Shown here: piece after piece, positions 9,481 to 23,774 of the stretch
How positions within the stretch are numbered: position 1 is the stretch's first letter
Layout: each line of letters begins with the position of its first letter
Origin: Ottelia alismoides
Taxonomy: Eukaryota; Streptophyta; Magnoliopsida; Alismatales; Hydrocharitaceae
Direction of reading: 5' to 3'
DNA length: 64,000 bases
NCBI GenBank assembly: GCA_037367405.1
Contig: JAZKJV010003124.1
Coordinates: 538,097-602,096 of the forward strand
Made by a program: the position numbers and the translations under genes
Notes under the pieces: model-generated
Told to the model about the DNA's origin: nothing
What the model saw: only the letters and a program-made list of their open reading frames with translations
Database searches by the model: none

Positions 9481-12400
9481 GGTTGTCGAAGGTTTTGGAT
9501 TATATCCATGAACCTACGAATATTTGGGGCTAGTTAGGGTTCGTGAAGATTTTAGCATTTCAATTTTCACAGCCCTGTTTTGTGATATTTTTTCGGTCAT
9601 ATTTAGAATGTTTAAACTTGAAAATATCAATGGAATAATGTACTCCATTAATTAAGGAAACTGTGGAATTTGAGTTTGCGTGATTTGAAATCCGATAATC
9701 TTGTTATGCTCATTTTATTGAACATATATCCACTGTTTCGGAGATGGTAGTTAGTATCGCAATTAAAGAATTAATTATGGGTCCTAAACACCCGAAAATG
9801 CATAATTATCACTTGAGTTCTGTTTTAATTAAAATTGACAAACAAAATAAAGTTAGTTTGCATTAACTGGATTTAAATTAATCGAGTTATGTTGATTTTA
9901 GTGAGTAGGGTCACTGTTGGAAATTAGCAAACTTGATCATGAACCTTGTGATTATCATTCAAATAAATTAATGAAAATTAATTGTTAATTTTCTAAAATA
10001 ATTACTGATAAATATTTGTGAAATATTTAAATATGATAATTATTTCCTTGAATGACATTACACTAACCAAAATGATAAGATAGTTGATCTTGATCACAAT
10101 TGGTTAATATGAAATCACCAACAAACATTGTTTTCATGAAAAACTCTAGTTTATCCTACAATAGTTGTAGGACAACTTTTACATGCAAAACCTTGTTGTT
10201 TGAATAGGATTGAGGATTTGTTTATCAAATCTCCTTATAATATTATCAAAATGATTTTGATGAATATTATATGATATAAATTCGGTTGAAAAACCGATGA
10301 TCATCTAAAAAATATGATAATCAATTTGACATTATCCTAACCCGAGGCGCATATGGTGTCTAGTTGGGGAATGCTGGGATCCCAGGTTGCACCGTGTGTG
10401 ATCTAGCCCACTCCCGTCAGTACTGGCCATGACAACAAGTAGGGAAAGGATAATGTTAGAAAGATCAAGATGTATTTTTCTAATTGTTAAAATTCGAATA
10501 ATACGTATGTTGAGATTATACCATCCATTGAAGTAACAAAAACAAGTTTTTTTGGTTGATTAAATTGGATTAATAATTGATTTAATATGATTAAATTATT
10601 ACGTCCAATTAAAAGCACTCTATTATGAATAGATGTGTATTTCCCTTGGAAGAATTAATTACATGAATATGATTCATGGTAATTAATTAAAATTTGAATA
10701 TGAGGTGGAGGATCACATAAGTGACATCTACGGTCTCCCGTCAAGGCGAAGGATTTCGTCACCAGGGGTTGTAAATAGGATATGCCTGTCCAAAGTGGCA
10801 GCTCCTCATACGAGTTCACCTGAATCGGTCCTTTTGCTTCTCGAAAGAGTAAGGCCATATGCGTAGTGACCCCAGTATCGGTTCCTCATATTATTGAGGC
10901 GATATTGGATTGTGCATAGCGAGTATTAAGCATGTTGACGGTTGGTTCAATTAACAATGGATCAACATCACCTTAGGGGTGGTGGGTGGTCCCAGGTGTT
11001 AAAGATCGAATTGGGAAATGCAAGTTGGACTTGCAAGGCGGAATGAGTTCCTGCTTCTTTTTTTCTTAGTTGTAGTTTCTCATATTATTGGGATACAACA
11101 AAGATAGGAAAGGAGATCCCAGATATTTCTAGAAATATAATGGTAAGAAAATCTCTTACATTGAAAGTGATTAAGGGAATGAACTTTCAATGTTGACAAG
11201 GCAAGACAACTTTGATATAAAAATTCCTAAATCAAAGTAAAATATGTATATATGTATATGTATATATATTTATGCAAATTTCTTATTTCAGATAATCCTC
11301 ATTAAACCCACTCAAAGCTATACTCAATAATGACCAGTGTAATATCATGAATTGAATTCATGATCAAAATATTATCCTTGCAATTGGACACATAATGTAC
11401 GTGGTTGCAATATGCAAGTTTCGTCATCAAAATGAGGAGTGACAATTAAATAAGACAATAAGACATTATCTCAGAGTTTGTATGTCTCTATAGTCGTAAT
11501 CCCTCATCGAGTGTACTTTGAAAGTGACATGTCGATGATAATTGTTAAATTAATCCTTATCAAATCTAAGAAAATGTTCTGGTATACATATGTGCTCTTG
11601 ATATTTAATCATGAATGACATGGTTCACTGTATCATGTAGAATGGTAGCTCTATATGAGATGATGTATTCAAAAATGTTTGAGTACCTACCTGAACCTAA
11701 GTCTTTAGGAGTTTAAATGGATGTAGATATGATGAATGTCATCATTCTACTGTATATACTCAAGTCATTCATGATTCTTCATAATATTCATATTGTATGG
11801 ATTAAATGAAGCATGTATAAATGTCTAAATACTCTTATATTGAAATCTTTTGAATTCAACATTAGAGATCCTTTATCTTAAGCAATGGTTGTTTAGAGAT
11901 GAAAGGAGCACAGTGGAAGCATGGTTCGAACCTAGTTAGAAGGAAAGTCAAAGAATTGGATGTACTTCTATGGTTTCCACACACATATGAGATCCAAATA
12001 GTTGGATGAATACCAATACTGCAATAAACCGATGTATTGATAGTATGACTATCTGGACTATCTAGGATCCTTAGAGAAGGACTCAGACAGTGCATCAAAA
12101 TAATATACATTTAACCATTGAAATTGACTTTCTTATAACATAAGATTAAAGTCTAATAATTGTATCTCATTCTTCTAATGAATTGCAATTGTTGCATATG
12201 TTGTCGAAGATTAGTAAATTTGATCTTAAGGATTAATAGTCATCTATATGGGAATTGATACAATTGTTGCAACAATCTCCATAGGATAGATAGACTTCAT
12301 ATTTTTAGTGGGAGAGCCTTGGTCTTAGAGAATGTCTTTATGACCTAGATATTAGAATACATTCATTGTTGGAGATTAACATGTATTTTGGAATAGATCT

Positions 12401-14817
12401 GTCATAAAGAGTTATGATAGTGGACTCTGCTAAATTAGAATATTAATGAATGGTTCATTAATATTTCTAATACTGAAAATTAAACCTTAATAGATTAGTA
12501 GGAGGACGAATATCATTTGACAATGATCTGGCATCAAGTCTTGGATTTATGTCTGTTGATATGATAGATAGACTAGTGAGATATTGAACTTTAGATTGTC
12601 TAAAGGTTAAAATCTTACGTACTCATGAATATTGTATTCAAAGTAAATACATCCAATACACTCTTCTCTGAGAATTGTGTAAGATGCCAAGGTATTCAAT
12701 ATCTTATACATATTGATGTATGTGGATCATCTGTATCATAATAAACATTGATGATATGTGATATCATTCGATGATTATTTGTGATACGAGATTCCTTCCT
12801 TTCACCTTAGAAACCTTTGAAATGTTCAAAGATTTCACATTTTTGGTTTAGAACCAAAGTTTGAAGAAAAGATGAAATAAAAATGATCTAACCAAGGTAG
12901 CATGTATATATTAGATGAATTCAAGGAATACCTTAAGAAGATAAGCATATCATTCCTTTCTCACTTCTCTAATACACGTAAACTCAATAGAGTTGAAGGG
13001 AGATACAATTAGATCATGCGTGACATGATTTGATAAATGATTAATCTTAGCATATTTATCTCTTAGTTTCCAAGGTATATATGTAGTAGAGACTACAATA
13101 TATATCCTTAATAAGGTTCCATGCAAGTAAGATGGAATCTAGCACCTAAGAGTGCTACTTCATTAGGAAAATAAAGAATGGTATTGGATGACTACTTTGT
13201 AACCTTGAGATTCATAAAGAATTTCATCTCTAAGAATATGATTCTAAGATGATGACTTTTTTGAGAATCAAGATGAAAATGAAGTGAAGGAACTCATTGA
13301 ATCTTGAGAAGATAATGAGGCTCCTTAAGTCGGAAACTAAAAGGACAACTATGAAACACTAATATCTCTTCAAATGAGTTTGAAGATGAATTCCATGTGC
13401 CAAATAAGTCTGACAATGATCTGACTTCATATGATGAAACTTCTGAAGATCATGACAAGAGAGATGGATGTTAGCAGTAAAGTCTAAATGTAGACTTCAT
13501 ATACAAGTGTTGTATATGGACCCTCGAGGATCCACCTATAAGGGTAAGACCTGTTAAGATGTAAATGGATCTTCAAGAGAAAGAGGGAATCTGATGAGAA
13601 GGTAAAGTCCTTTAAAGCATGATTCGTATCCACAAGATACATACAAAGAAAAGACATCGCTTGCGATGAGACTTCTTCTTCAGTGACCATGCTTCAACCT
13701 ATCAGAATATTGCTAACTATAGCTGCACAACTTGACTTTGACATCTTCGAGATGGAAGTCAAGATTGCATTCCTCTATGAATACCTCTCTGAGGATATTC
13801 ATAAGTAGTAGCCCCAGGGCTTCGTGGTTGAGGAAAGAAAGATGTGCAAGTTGAATAACTCCATCTATGGACTCAAATAAGCTTCTTGTAGTTGGAACAT
13901 AAGATTTGATGAAATTATAAATGTTATGATTTCAAATAGAATCTTGATGAACCATGTGAAGCTTAGTGGGAGTACCAATGTGTTCATCGTGCTAAAGTAG
14001 ATAATATCCTAATCATTTAGAATGATATAAGGATGATAATAAGTGTTTTATGATCTGGCTATTTCATACCTTGAGATATGATCTCAAGGATACCTCTTAG
14101 ATCTTAATTCTGAAGTTGTTCAGAAGCAAAGAGAAGAGATAGAATTGTGATTGTCACATTATTAGTACATCCAGGATATATTCTATCTAAGGAAGGCTCC
14201 TTTCCCTTAAGATTTGGTACTGACCAATCTGTAGGGATAACATATCAAGTGTTGATGATGCTAAAACTGCTTTCCCTTGTGCATCGGTTGCTAGAAGCCT
14301 GGTATGTGCTAGATATGTACGAAAAGCCAGATGTCTGCCATACAGTGGGAGTAGTAAACTGTAACTAATCCTACTATAGACATAAAATATTAGTTTTAGT
14401 AATAAAATAATATCTTCAATGATAACAAGACTTAGAGATAATGATCTCAAAGTCTCATCATCAAGAATATAAGACTTTATAGATAGTGATCTAGAAGGTC
14501 TTAACTGCAGAGATAGAGATATTTGGGAATAAGGGTATTCTTATAAGGATAATTGAAATTACACACTGGTTATAACAATTGAGTTGTAGTGTCAAAGATA
14601 TTATAACATCCTCAATATTGAGTATTGGTTGCATAAGATGCAACATTCGCATTGGATGCAAGCACTGTTACAGAGGGATATGCAAGTGTCGTAAAGGGAC
14701 TTGGCATAGTCTCTCGGAAACAGAGTGACTGATCAGCTTACCTAGCTATATTAAATAGACTATGATTGCACACGAGTGTGGGTTTAAATGATTAGCCCAT
14801 TAATGGCTCTTTGGGCT
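9481..14817 (+). pseudogene. Decayed copia gag-pol region
   Basis: No intact frame remains. Recognisable fragments, in copia order: an integrase-type LIHIDVCG near 12703; reverse transcriptase from about 13725, reading FDIFEMEVKIAFLYEYLSED, then PQGFVV and CKLNNSIYGLK near 13810-13880; an RNase H stretch near 14270-14340 (PDVCHTVGVV); and ALDASTVTEGYAS near 14650, matching the copia RNase H active-site neighbourhood. Several in-frame stops (for example TAGTAG at about 13806) separate them. The gag half (about 9550-11000) is AT-rich and cannot be assigned domain by domain. Confidence 0.85.
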
Positions 14818-14827
14818 AGTGGGAGAT
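14818..14827 (+). other. copia polypurine tract
   Basis: AGTGGGAGAT immediately precedes TGTTGGACA, the 3' LTR start. This is the usual plant copia plus-strand primer. Confidence 0.88.
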
Positions 14828-17423
14828 TGTTGGACAAGAGAACCCACGACGAGCCATTATGCAATAAATGTTATTGCAATTCACTCCTTAATCTGAAATG
14901 AAGAATAACTAATTTGCATAATAAGTTCCTTAGTACAATTAGGGTTATGTACCATGGCTATCTTAATGATCATATAACTTTTGATTCAATTATTAAATCA
15001 TAGAGGTTGCTGCTTGGATGAATATCTAAAGAGTTAGATTGATGACTCATCAAGCACCATCAAATGATTGTTAAGATGTGATCTCCAGCCTGAGTAGGAG
15101 ATGACAATCCTTATCTCTAAAAGCTGATATCTGACCGACCTTTTGATGCAGGTCCTCTACATAGAAATAGAGATTCAGAGGTGTCAGATTAGTTAGGTCA
15201 AAGAGTTGACTTAACGAGATCGAGATAACCAAAGACCTATGTCGTATGCTGTCACGGTATAGGCATGCATCCTCTGACCAAAGATAGATGTGTTACTATA
15301 TGTCTGAGTATGTACATTTGACAGACCAATAGGTTGATGACCTAATCAAGGTCTATACACCGACGTGCGAGTGTGCATATAAGGGCATATGAGTAATACG
15401 GTCTCTCAAAGGGATCATACAGGTTCATTTACTGAACCGGGATACATGAGATCACTCATGAGATATTGGGAAGAATCAAATTCCATGCACGATCGTCACG
15501 CTTTGGAAGATTGGCTGAATTTATAGGTTTGATATATACTTTTGGAAAGTATATGATCAACACCAGTGTATGATATAAGCTTTTGAAAAGTATATGATCG
15601 ATACCGACTCCCAATGATCAAATGAGAAACTTAATGATAAAACACTGAAGGAGATAGTCTAAAAGAGATCTAAAACTTCAGGTTTAATCTAGGTCTTCTA
15701 GTATGTAGGATGTACAGGTATTAGGAATACCTGAGGGTGATGTGATTATAAACGATTGTATAACCATGACGCTTCTATTCCTAGGGAGTGATGAAATGGG
15801 TCTGCATTTTAATGACTCCTCTCAGTAGAAAAGTGATCTGATCTTGGTCTAATTGTTGGACATTGATCTGAATGTGATTCAGATACAATGAGAAGATTAG
15901 ATTTGCGGTCTTGATTTAATCAAGCATCTATGAGAGGTCTGCGAGATCTGGATTTGAGATATGATCTTAATATCCAAGTCACTATACGTGGAACAATACA
16001 ATTGCCCTGTCCTTATCTCCAAGTATCCGCAGAGAAAGTGCATTATCCTTGAAAGAGTTCATGGATAATTTCAATGTTGATATACGTATCCAAGCATCGA
16101 GAAAATTGATAATTAAATGTGATTTAATTATCATGGATAATATGAATTTGATTCATATTATAAGGAGAGTTATCTGAGATAATCAAATGTGATTTAATTA
16201 TCAAAGATATGAATAATGTGAATATGATTCATATTATTTTGGCACATGAGAATAGAGATCCAAGATGATTAAATACGATTTAATATATCATGGGTATGAA
16301 TAATGTGGATAGCACTATTCATATTAATCATATATATTATAAATGTGATTTATAATATTAGATAAAGCATATTGTGATTTATATTTGTTAATTAATTATT
16401 GGTGTGAATTAGATTCGCATTGGATGATTAATTAAAATATAATTTATATTTTATTTTGGGATGTGAATTTGATTCACATTTTGTCAATGGCATGATTGCA
16501 ATATTTCACAAGATACGTATGAATTATTTTTGTGAAATAATTTACAAAAATTGTTGTTGTAAATCCTGGAGATATCATGAGATAATGAGATCTCATGAGA
16601 TGTTGGTAGTCGTCCCCCTTTTTAGGGGATATGGTTTGTCTCCTCATTATCTCCAAGGATAATTAACTGATTTGATTTGAATTTAAATATATTGATTTAT
16701 CGATATATATAAAAATTAAATTAAATTAAATTAATTGTTTTTGTATTTTTACAATAAAATCATAGCCATTGAAAGAAACACAAATCAATCTCAACCATTG
16801 GTTGTGTTTTGTCCATAGATTAGGATCCATGGACTCCCAAAACCCTATATAAGAAGAGACACCCCTTGATCTTCGATATATAGAATTATGAATGCTTTCT
16901 CTCTCTCTTTATCCATATGCCAAGCCTCTCTATCTCTCTCATAGTGGTCGTCCACCATGGAGTCATTGTGAGAGTCGTCATCGACGCAGCATCGTCGTTA
17001 TGCTGCCGGATCATCTACTCGTGGATCTCCAATCTCCTTTAGTGTGCCTCGCTCATGAAGAAGATGTTGGATCTCGTGTGACGCGATCAGAAGATCTGCT
17101 GCTTGGATCATTAACATGGATTGCTAGGAGTACGCGTCCCATCAACGTGCTCGCAAGCGTCTGCTCCATTGGATTGGAATTGAGACAGGAGGTTTCTTAG
17201 TTTAGAGACTCGTTCGCAACCACGCTTAAAGAGGTAACCCTAGTACCTATTTGTGGTTTAGATGAAATGATCCAAGAAGTGTTCTTAGATCATGTGATTT
17301 CATCGTGTTTAAAATTTTAGCTTCCGTTGCCCGGAACAATTAGTGCGACTAGTCGCTCCCGGTCGCGTACAATGCGATCCACACGCTTTCGTGATACGCT
17401 TGAGGATCTTCCCATATCCTTCA
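14828..17423 (+). repeat. 3' LTR of the copia element
   Basis: 2,596 bp from TGTTGGACAAGAGAAC to CATATCCTTCA, followed by the TTTAT target duplication. It aligns along its length with 6852-9464, with scattered substitutions and small indels. Confidence 0.93.
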
Positions 17424-20400
17424 TTTATTTCCTATTCCACACTCCACATTTATTTCTATGTTCTTGCATTCTTTACCCTACCTCTTAACTTTCCTTTTTT
17501 ATTGTTGACTAAAGAACCACAAACCTAAGGTAGACGACATTGCTCCTTGCAAGTGAATATAATGATCGTACTACTTCAAGTTCCTCTTTAACATTTGTCA
17601 TAGTTCATGACCTATCCAAATATGTCTCCTCAACCTTTTTTATTTTGCATTTTTTTGCATGACAATCCATGATGATAGCTATAAATGTGAAGATGACATT
17701 TATTATCATATGAACTAGTGTGAAGACCGTGTGTTGCACGAGGAAGTATACATGTTCAGATCTAAAGTGTTGAAGATAATACATTACTATCAACACATAA
17801 TAGGCTGGTCAACTTGCACAACCTGAGATTTGTCACTTATATCGTCTACTATATCTGCGATCTAGCGAGTGCTCCCAAACAAACAAATGCTTGGTATTAG
17901 CTTTGCCTTCAACACACCTGATGAATGATGTTTTTGACTTTGAAGTTTTAATTAGCAGCCCATCTTAGCCATGCTACTAATGCATAACAAAAGCAACATT
18001 TTAGTCAGTTTCTAGAAAATGAGAGCAATTAAGTAAGACATATTTAATTGCTTGAAATTATTGTATCGTGTAGAATAACTCCCAGTCCACAGTATATCAT
18101 CAGTATCCTAATTTTCTGTTAATAATCTATTGAGAACGTGAGTAGAAAACACTGCAGACAAGCGTTCAACCATAAAATATATTACTCATGAATCGACTCA
18201 AACACAACGAAAATATGGATTATTTAAAATAAATATGAGTGATAGTGTTGACTCCAACCCAAAGATATGGGAAAGAAGTTATATCCAAACTGATTCCAAT
18301 CTTCCACGCACAAAATGTTGAAGCCTACATGGTATTGTTGAAGTATAAATACATAATTGAAGTAGCAACAATGATTTCATTCGTGCACATTTGATATTGT
18401 TGATTGGTTCAGTGTAAGCAATCAGTTTATGCACAGTCTTCTACACATAAGGTAACACATCTTTCTTAAGTCAGGCCTCAACAACTTTACCTTTATTGTT
18501 CTCTGCTCAAAGGTGTCATCATGACCAAACCTGAAGGAGCTAAAGGCAACGATTTCATATAATTTGAATATTTAATTATGTTGTCATTGTTTTAATTAAA
18601 CTTGAGTATATGCAACTTGTATCAGGATTATGACAGACTCATAATTTATATCCGATTTAAGATAGAAAAGGAAGGACCTTTTTCTTTTCTCATAATATAT
18701 TCAAAAGCATAGTAGAAGTAGACTTCAAATGAGAGAAATATTTAAATATGTTTCATACTGATGACAACATATGCTTGGATTTTGATTTGAGTCCGACGGT
18801 TGAGCTTGCAGCAAACAATACACCGGCATTGAGCTTGATAGAGCGAGACAATGACAAAGACATTATCCTACGACAAAAGAAGAAAATTAAGTTACGCTTA
18901 TAGAAAAAAAGACTAATTGTTGGCTTGATCTAGACAGCTGAAGACAATAAGATCAATGCAAATTCCAAGTTTTAAATCATATTCATCAGGTTTTTTATCA
19001 TCTGATGAAATCAAAAATAGCATAAATTAAATCAATACTACACAGAATTATGCAAGATCTCTTAGGGAGTTGATTGTGATAACAGAAAACAGTAATGAAG
19101 CCAGCATTATTTTTGTCAGAAATAATTGATCGACATGAGGTTAGATGCTTACCTAACTATTGAGCAACTACAATCATTCTTTATAAGCAGAGTATGGAGT
19201 ATTTTAGTACTGTACGATGGATATAAGAAAAGATGAACAAATGATATATTGAAAGCAAATCTATAAACCAAGTAGAAATTAAGGTGATACCTTTCATGAA
19301 TAGATGGCATCTAATGGGGTCGTTGCAATCTGATAGGATGAGGATAGACCACTTGATAACTCCTAGTTAGGAAGGGCAATATTTTAGATTCTTTGATCCA
19401 TGAGGCTTTCTTTGCATTGCATTAGAAACGGACAATCATTTGCATCAACTAAGATATGATTTTTTTCCGCACAAATAAAAATAGATGAAAAAGAAGTTAA
19501 TTCTATCGAACTATTTCATTAATTATCACATTTGAAAAAGCTATAGATTTGAATATTGCAATTTTAAAACATACTCTCAATATGTGAAGCTATTTTCACG
19601 AATGAGTGATAATTATACACAGTCTCAAACATGATTTGCATGCATTGAAAATCAACAATAACAAGAAATTAGTAAATAGCAATTGGCAGTGAAAATAGGA
19701 ATCAGAAGGGGCATTCCCTCGAGGCCAAGGCACCCAATTATTCTGTTTTTCCCACAAGACCCAAATTTTCATAGCGCCTAACCCCGATACAAACTGCAAT
19801 AGGGATAGAATTTCTTCTTGCCATCCTTCGCCAGTACTAATGGTGGCCGAACTTCCAGGATACGAATCCATCTCCTATGTGTCTTTGCTACTGGGGATGG
19901 TAAGACTGCTAGTGGAGGTCGTGAACGTGACCCACCTGCAGAAACGGGAGTCCAAACATGTTCTTGACAATAGGGAGGGAGGGTATGCTGGGCCTGGGAG
20001 TATCTATCGACAACCTTGGGGTCATGAAGGCGAGGGCCTTCTTGTGCTCGGAGGTGCACGAGGGATTTCTTCGTTGGTCGTTTTTAGATAGCATGTAAAT
20101 TTTGCATGAAGGGAAATCAGATTTTGACAAGAAAATAGGATAATGGATTGCTCAAGAGCAACCAATAAAGAAGAATCAAACACTGAGATTAAATCCAAAA
20201 ACATTATAATGCAATGAAGCGGAAGAGACAAACCATTTAAACCAAAAAAAAATACAAGATTGTGGTATGGCATTGAGCAGATACCTTAAATAGCAAGGGC
20301 GACGCTCGCATCTATCATCGTCTGTATCATTGGTTGGAATCGTCGTCGGGGGCGCTGCTCTCTGTCATTCCTTCATCATTGATCGCAGACCTATAGTCGT

Positions 20401-21881
20401 TGTTGATCTTGACGTTGGCCTTCTCGCAGGGGGAGGAGACATGGAATAAGAGGTGTAGAGGAGAGGAGACGACGGAGAGCACGATGTCGACAGAGACAAA
20501 GTTTGAATGAGGTGATGGGCATTCCCGTAGTAAGAGTTGCTCCGCTGGTACGACCTCCCTCCTCCCCATCCATACTCTTTTCTTCTTCCTCATGCTCATG
20601 ACGTTGTTCAAGACAAGAAATGAATCTCGTTGAGAGAAGAGACAACAAAGGTCGGTGATCGAGTGGGGGATGCAGAGAAAGGCAAGTGGTGGGGTTATGT
20701 GTCGAGAGAAGAAAAGACAGTAGGCCACGTGGTTGTTTGCGTGGAGGTAACGAATCTAAATGCAATATATCTTCAAAATAGAAAATGAAATTTGCAATAT
20801 ACATTGACAGAATACATACATATATATATAATACATTAAAATTAATATCACGGACAAGCATTGTAGCTACAGTAACAACTACAGTTCCATGTTCACAGGC
20901 TTTCATATAGTGTAAGATAATCTACAAGTTCTTCTCATTATAATGTAACTTGTTCCTCTGCATATAGAAAGTATTGTGCATTTCATGATTTTAGTTTTAG
21001 AATATCAATAATCCTCATGGTGAATGAAGTGGTTCACCTTGCTAAGTTATATTTTGTTATTCTTATTATTTCAAAAAAATTAGTTTGTATTGGTTTTTTT
21101 GTATGAACTAAGGTCTTGCTTATTATGCAATGATAATCATAATGGCACACAATTTCTTTTATCAATAATATTCCCTCTCTTTAATATGCCTTATATAGTT
21201 ATATTATGGCCATATATTTTCTTCATCATAGGAAAAAAGAGTATATTTAGATTGTAAAAGACATATAACTATAAAAATTTTGTAGTTTATCCACTATATT
21301 TTATCTACTTGATAATTTCCTTGATTATATGATTTTCAACTCATCTTAGTAATATATATTCAAAATTATAATTATACAATAAAATATTAAAATTATAAAT
21401 ATATTCCTATAAATTATGTGTATGATCTTTAAAATATCAATTAATATTTCAATTCGAAAGTAAATGAGCCAAATTCGAATATCGAAACTCAAAATGAATC
21501 GAATCTAAATTTAAGATAATAAATTTGTTTAAAATTTGAATTTGCATTCGTATTTGAAACTTTTAAATTGAAATGAATTTGAATCTTGGTGGATTCAAAT
21601 GTATTCAATTCAATTAGCATCCCTAACAACAATCTTTTATGATTCAAAAGTGTCATATAAAAAATAAAAAGATCGATAACAGTAGTTGTTTTGCAAGGCC
21701 CACGACTATATATAATTCCGTGGCGATGGAGAATTGTCCTATTCTGGAACAACTTTCCATACTTAGGGAGTTTTTCTCCACGCAATTTAGAGAGAGGCGA
21801 TGGCGGAGCTTTCCAGGTGGACTTTTCTAGTGTCCGACCTCTAGGTTCCCCTCAACCTTAGATACCCTCCTCTCGACTCTC
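17424..21881. other. AT-rich region, no recognisable gene or element
   Basis: No domain, splice-consistent gene model or bounded repeat could be supported. A less AT-rich part at 19680-20740 contains overlapping open frames on the minus strand of up to about 170 codons. Their translations are low in recognisable structure and do not extend into each other by clear GT-AG introns. Around 21440-21640 there are many short GAATTC/AAATTTGAA-type inverted motifs ending CATCCCTAAC, which suggests an old terminal repeat. Confidence 0.5.
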
Positions 21882-23774
21882 TGATCAATCTCCATTTCAT
21901 CACCTTTGTTCTTTCATTTTGGCATTTAAACCCTACCTAAATGCATGTAAATTAAAATTAATTAGCATAAATTATACTTATTATTTATTGTGTAAATATT
22001 GTATAAAATACTATGTTTAAATTCAAAATAAAAGAATAAAGAAAAGAAAAAGAAATAAAATGCCAAAAGTATTTTAAGACTCTAGACCCCAAGACATAGG
22101 CATCACGTTGACTGGGTCGACAAGGAATAAAGTATGAGGAGATAAGGCCAATAAATAAAAGAAACCATAATTCATAAATAACCAAATATGTATTTTTAGT
22201 ATCTATTTTATTCTTTATTATTTATACCTTAAATAAAGAAACTTTTTACATAAATGTTGTAGATAAAAATACATAGAAAAATATAAAATTTACTTAACAC
22301 AAAATAATATAAATTGTACTCTCTACACTCATAATAAAAAGCCAAAAACCAAACTTTCCATACTCATATCTTCTCCATATGAACTCAAAATACATCAAAA
22401 TCACATTAATTGTATATAGCTTTTTATTAGCTATTTAATGAAGGTAGTTTATTTTATTTGGAAATAAGATACAAAAGTTAGGTTTTGGAACCTTATTGTA
22501 TGATATACCTAAATAAAATGTTCATTTTATTTATTCTTTATATTTTTACTATTTTAATTTTTATAATTTTGTAAATATTGTTATAGTATATATACATATC
22601 TAGAAAAAATAAAACCATAAAAATACACTAAAGTAAAAATAATATCCAAAAAATACATAGATGGAGGTACTATACATATACTTATATAATTAATACTTAT
22701 ATTTAATTATGTATATAAATAGACTAAAAAATAAAATAAAATATATCTAAGTGTATTTAAATAAGTGATAAATATATAGATTATGCATATAAATGAATAA
22801 AATAAAAATATAGAATAAAAACAAAATATACATATCATAGGTAAATATACCTATAAATTATCCCTTAAAAAGTAACTGAAAATAAATTGTCCTAGAAAAC
22901 ATAAAAATCACCCCAAAATACTATTTAAATAAATTAATATTTTCATGTTTTAACAAAAAGTAAATAAATAATTTACTATTTTATTTCTATTTATTTCTTC
23001 TTTTTATTTTCATTTTTGTCCTCTTGCGGAAGACGCGACCCAATCAGAGCATGTCGTTCGCCGACCTCTGTCAACTCTCTGACCGAGACTCTAGCTCGCA
23101 TCATACCCCGTTTGACCCCGCCTTCCTCGGATTAGCATGCCAAATCCTTGCATCCATGTGGATTGATCTATTCTTAACTTTTGATCCTCGGCCCTTGCGC
23201 TTTCATGCCAAGACGATTTCTTGGTCGAGGTGCCGTTGTATCGAGCACCACTCCCCGATGAAGACTCCCTTGTACAAAACCCCTTTGTCACCTTCCTTCA
23301 ACTTTTGATCCCTCTTCCACCGCTAAAGCCCTAAATCTAGTCTTAATCGAGCCTCTTGGTGACAACGGGAAGGTTCTCCAAGGTCTAGGGATGAGTTAGT
23401 GTTGATCTGAGGTTGATCTAAGTTTCGTTGGGTTTCTCCATCGCGTGCCTCCAACTAACCATTTCAAGAAGGTATTTCCCTTTTTCTATCGCATTTTCAA
23501 TTTATAGAACAGATCTTTGTGTAATCCCTCCTTTTATTTTGTTCATTTCTGCTTTAATTCGAGTAAAATCTAAAAAAATGACCGTCGGAACCCCTAGCTC
23601 CGACCACCCTCCTCGTTGATTCAGACCTTATCCGCCTTCACCGATCACTCCATCACCTTCGTCCCTCACCCCTCTATGCTCCAGGCACCTCCATTCACCC
23701 AAATGCTTACTGGATCTGGAGCTCAGCTCTCCCATCTCTACCTTGCTCTAGAGAGCTTCGCCCCACTGTGCCTT
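21882..23774 (+). repeat. Athila-family LTR fragment (5' part)
   Basis: It begins TGATCAATCTCCATTTCATCACC and aligns over its length with the LTR at 26335. Shared blocks are CAAAATCACATTAATTGTATA, the AAAGTTAGGTTTTGG stretch and the AAAGAAACTTT...GTTGTAGATAA U3 motif. An AT-rich 5' half is followed by a GC-richer half from about 23020, as in the other Athila LTRs here. It stops at 23774 where another LTR-like start begins, so the 3' part is missing. Confidence 0.75.

Larger units (their letters stand above)
6852..17423 (+). mobile_element. Full-length but decayed Ty1/copia retrotransposon with 2.6 kb LTRs
   Basis: Long direct repeats 6852-9464 and 14828-17423 enclose a 5.35 kb interior, with a perfect 5-bp duplication TTTAT at 6847-6851 and 17424-17428. 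The primer site TGGTATCAGAGCCA (9467) and purine tract AGTGGGAGAT (14818) are in place. Copia order (integrase, then RT, then RNase H) is readable from fragments, so it is Ty1/copia and not gypsy. Every domain is broken by stops. At the LTR starts about 5 of 100 aligned bases differ, so this is an old insertion. The LTRs are long for the superfamily. Confidence 0.93.

Noticed and set aside
19596..20130. Possible minus-strand exon pair (overlapping frames of about 90 codons)
   Set aside because: The translation looks mildly protein-like, but no family was recognised and no plausible GT-AG junction joins the frames.
20327..20906. Minus-strand open frames of 133 and 171 codons
   Set aside because: They overlap in different frames, have low-complexity Leu/Ser/Glu-rich translations and no domain or splice support. 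I do not call a gene.
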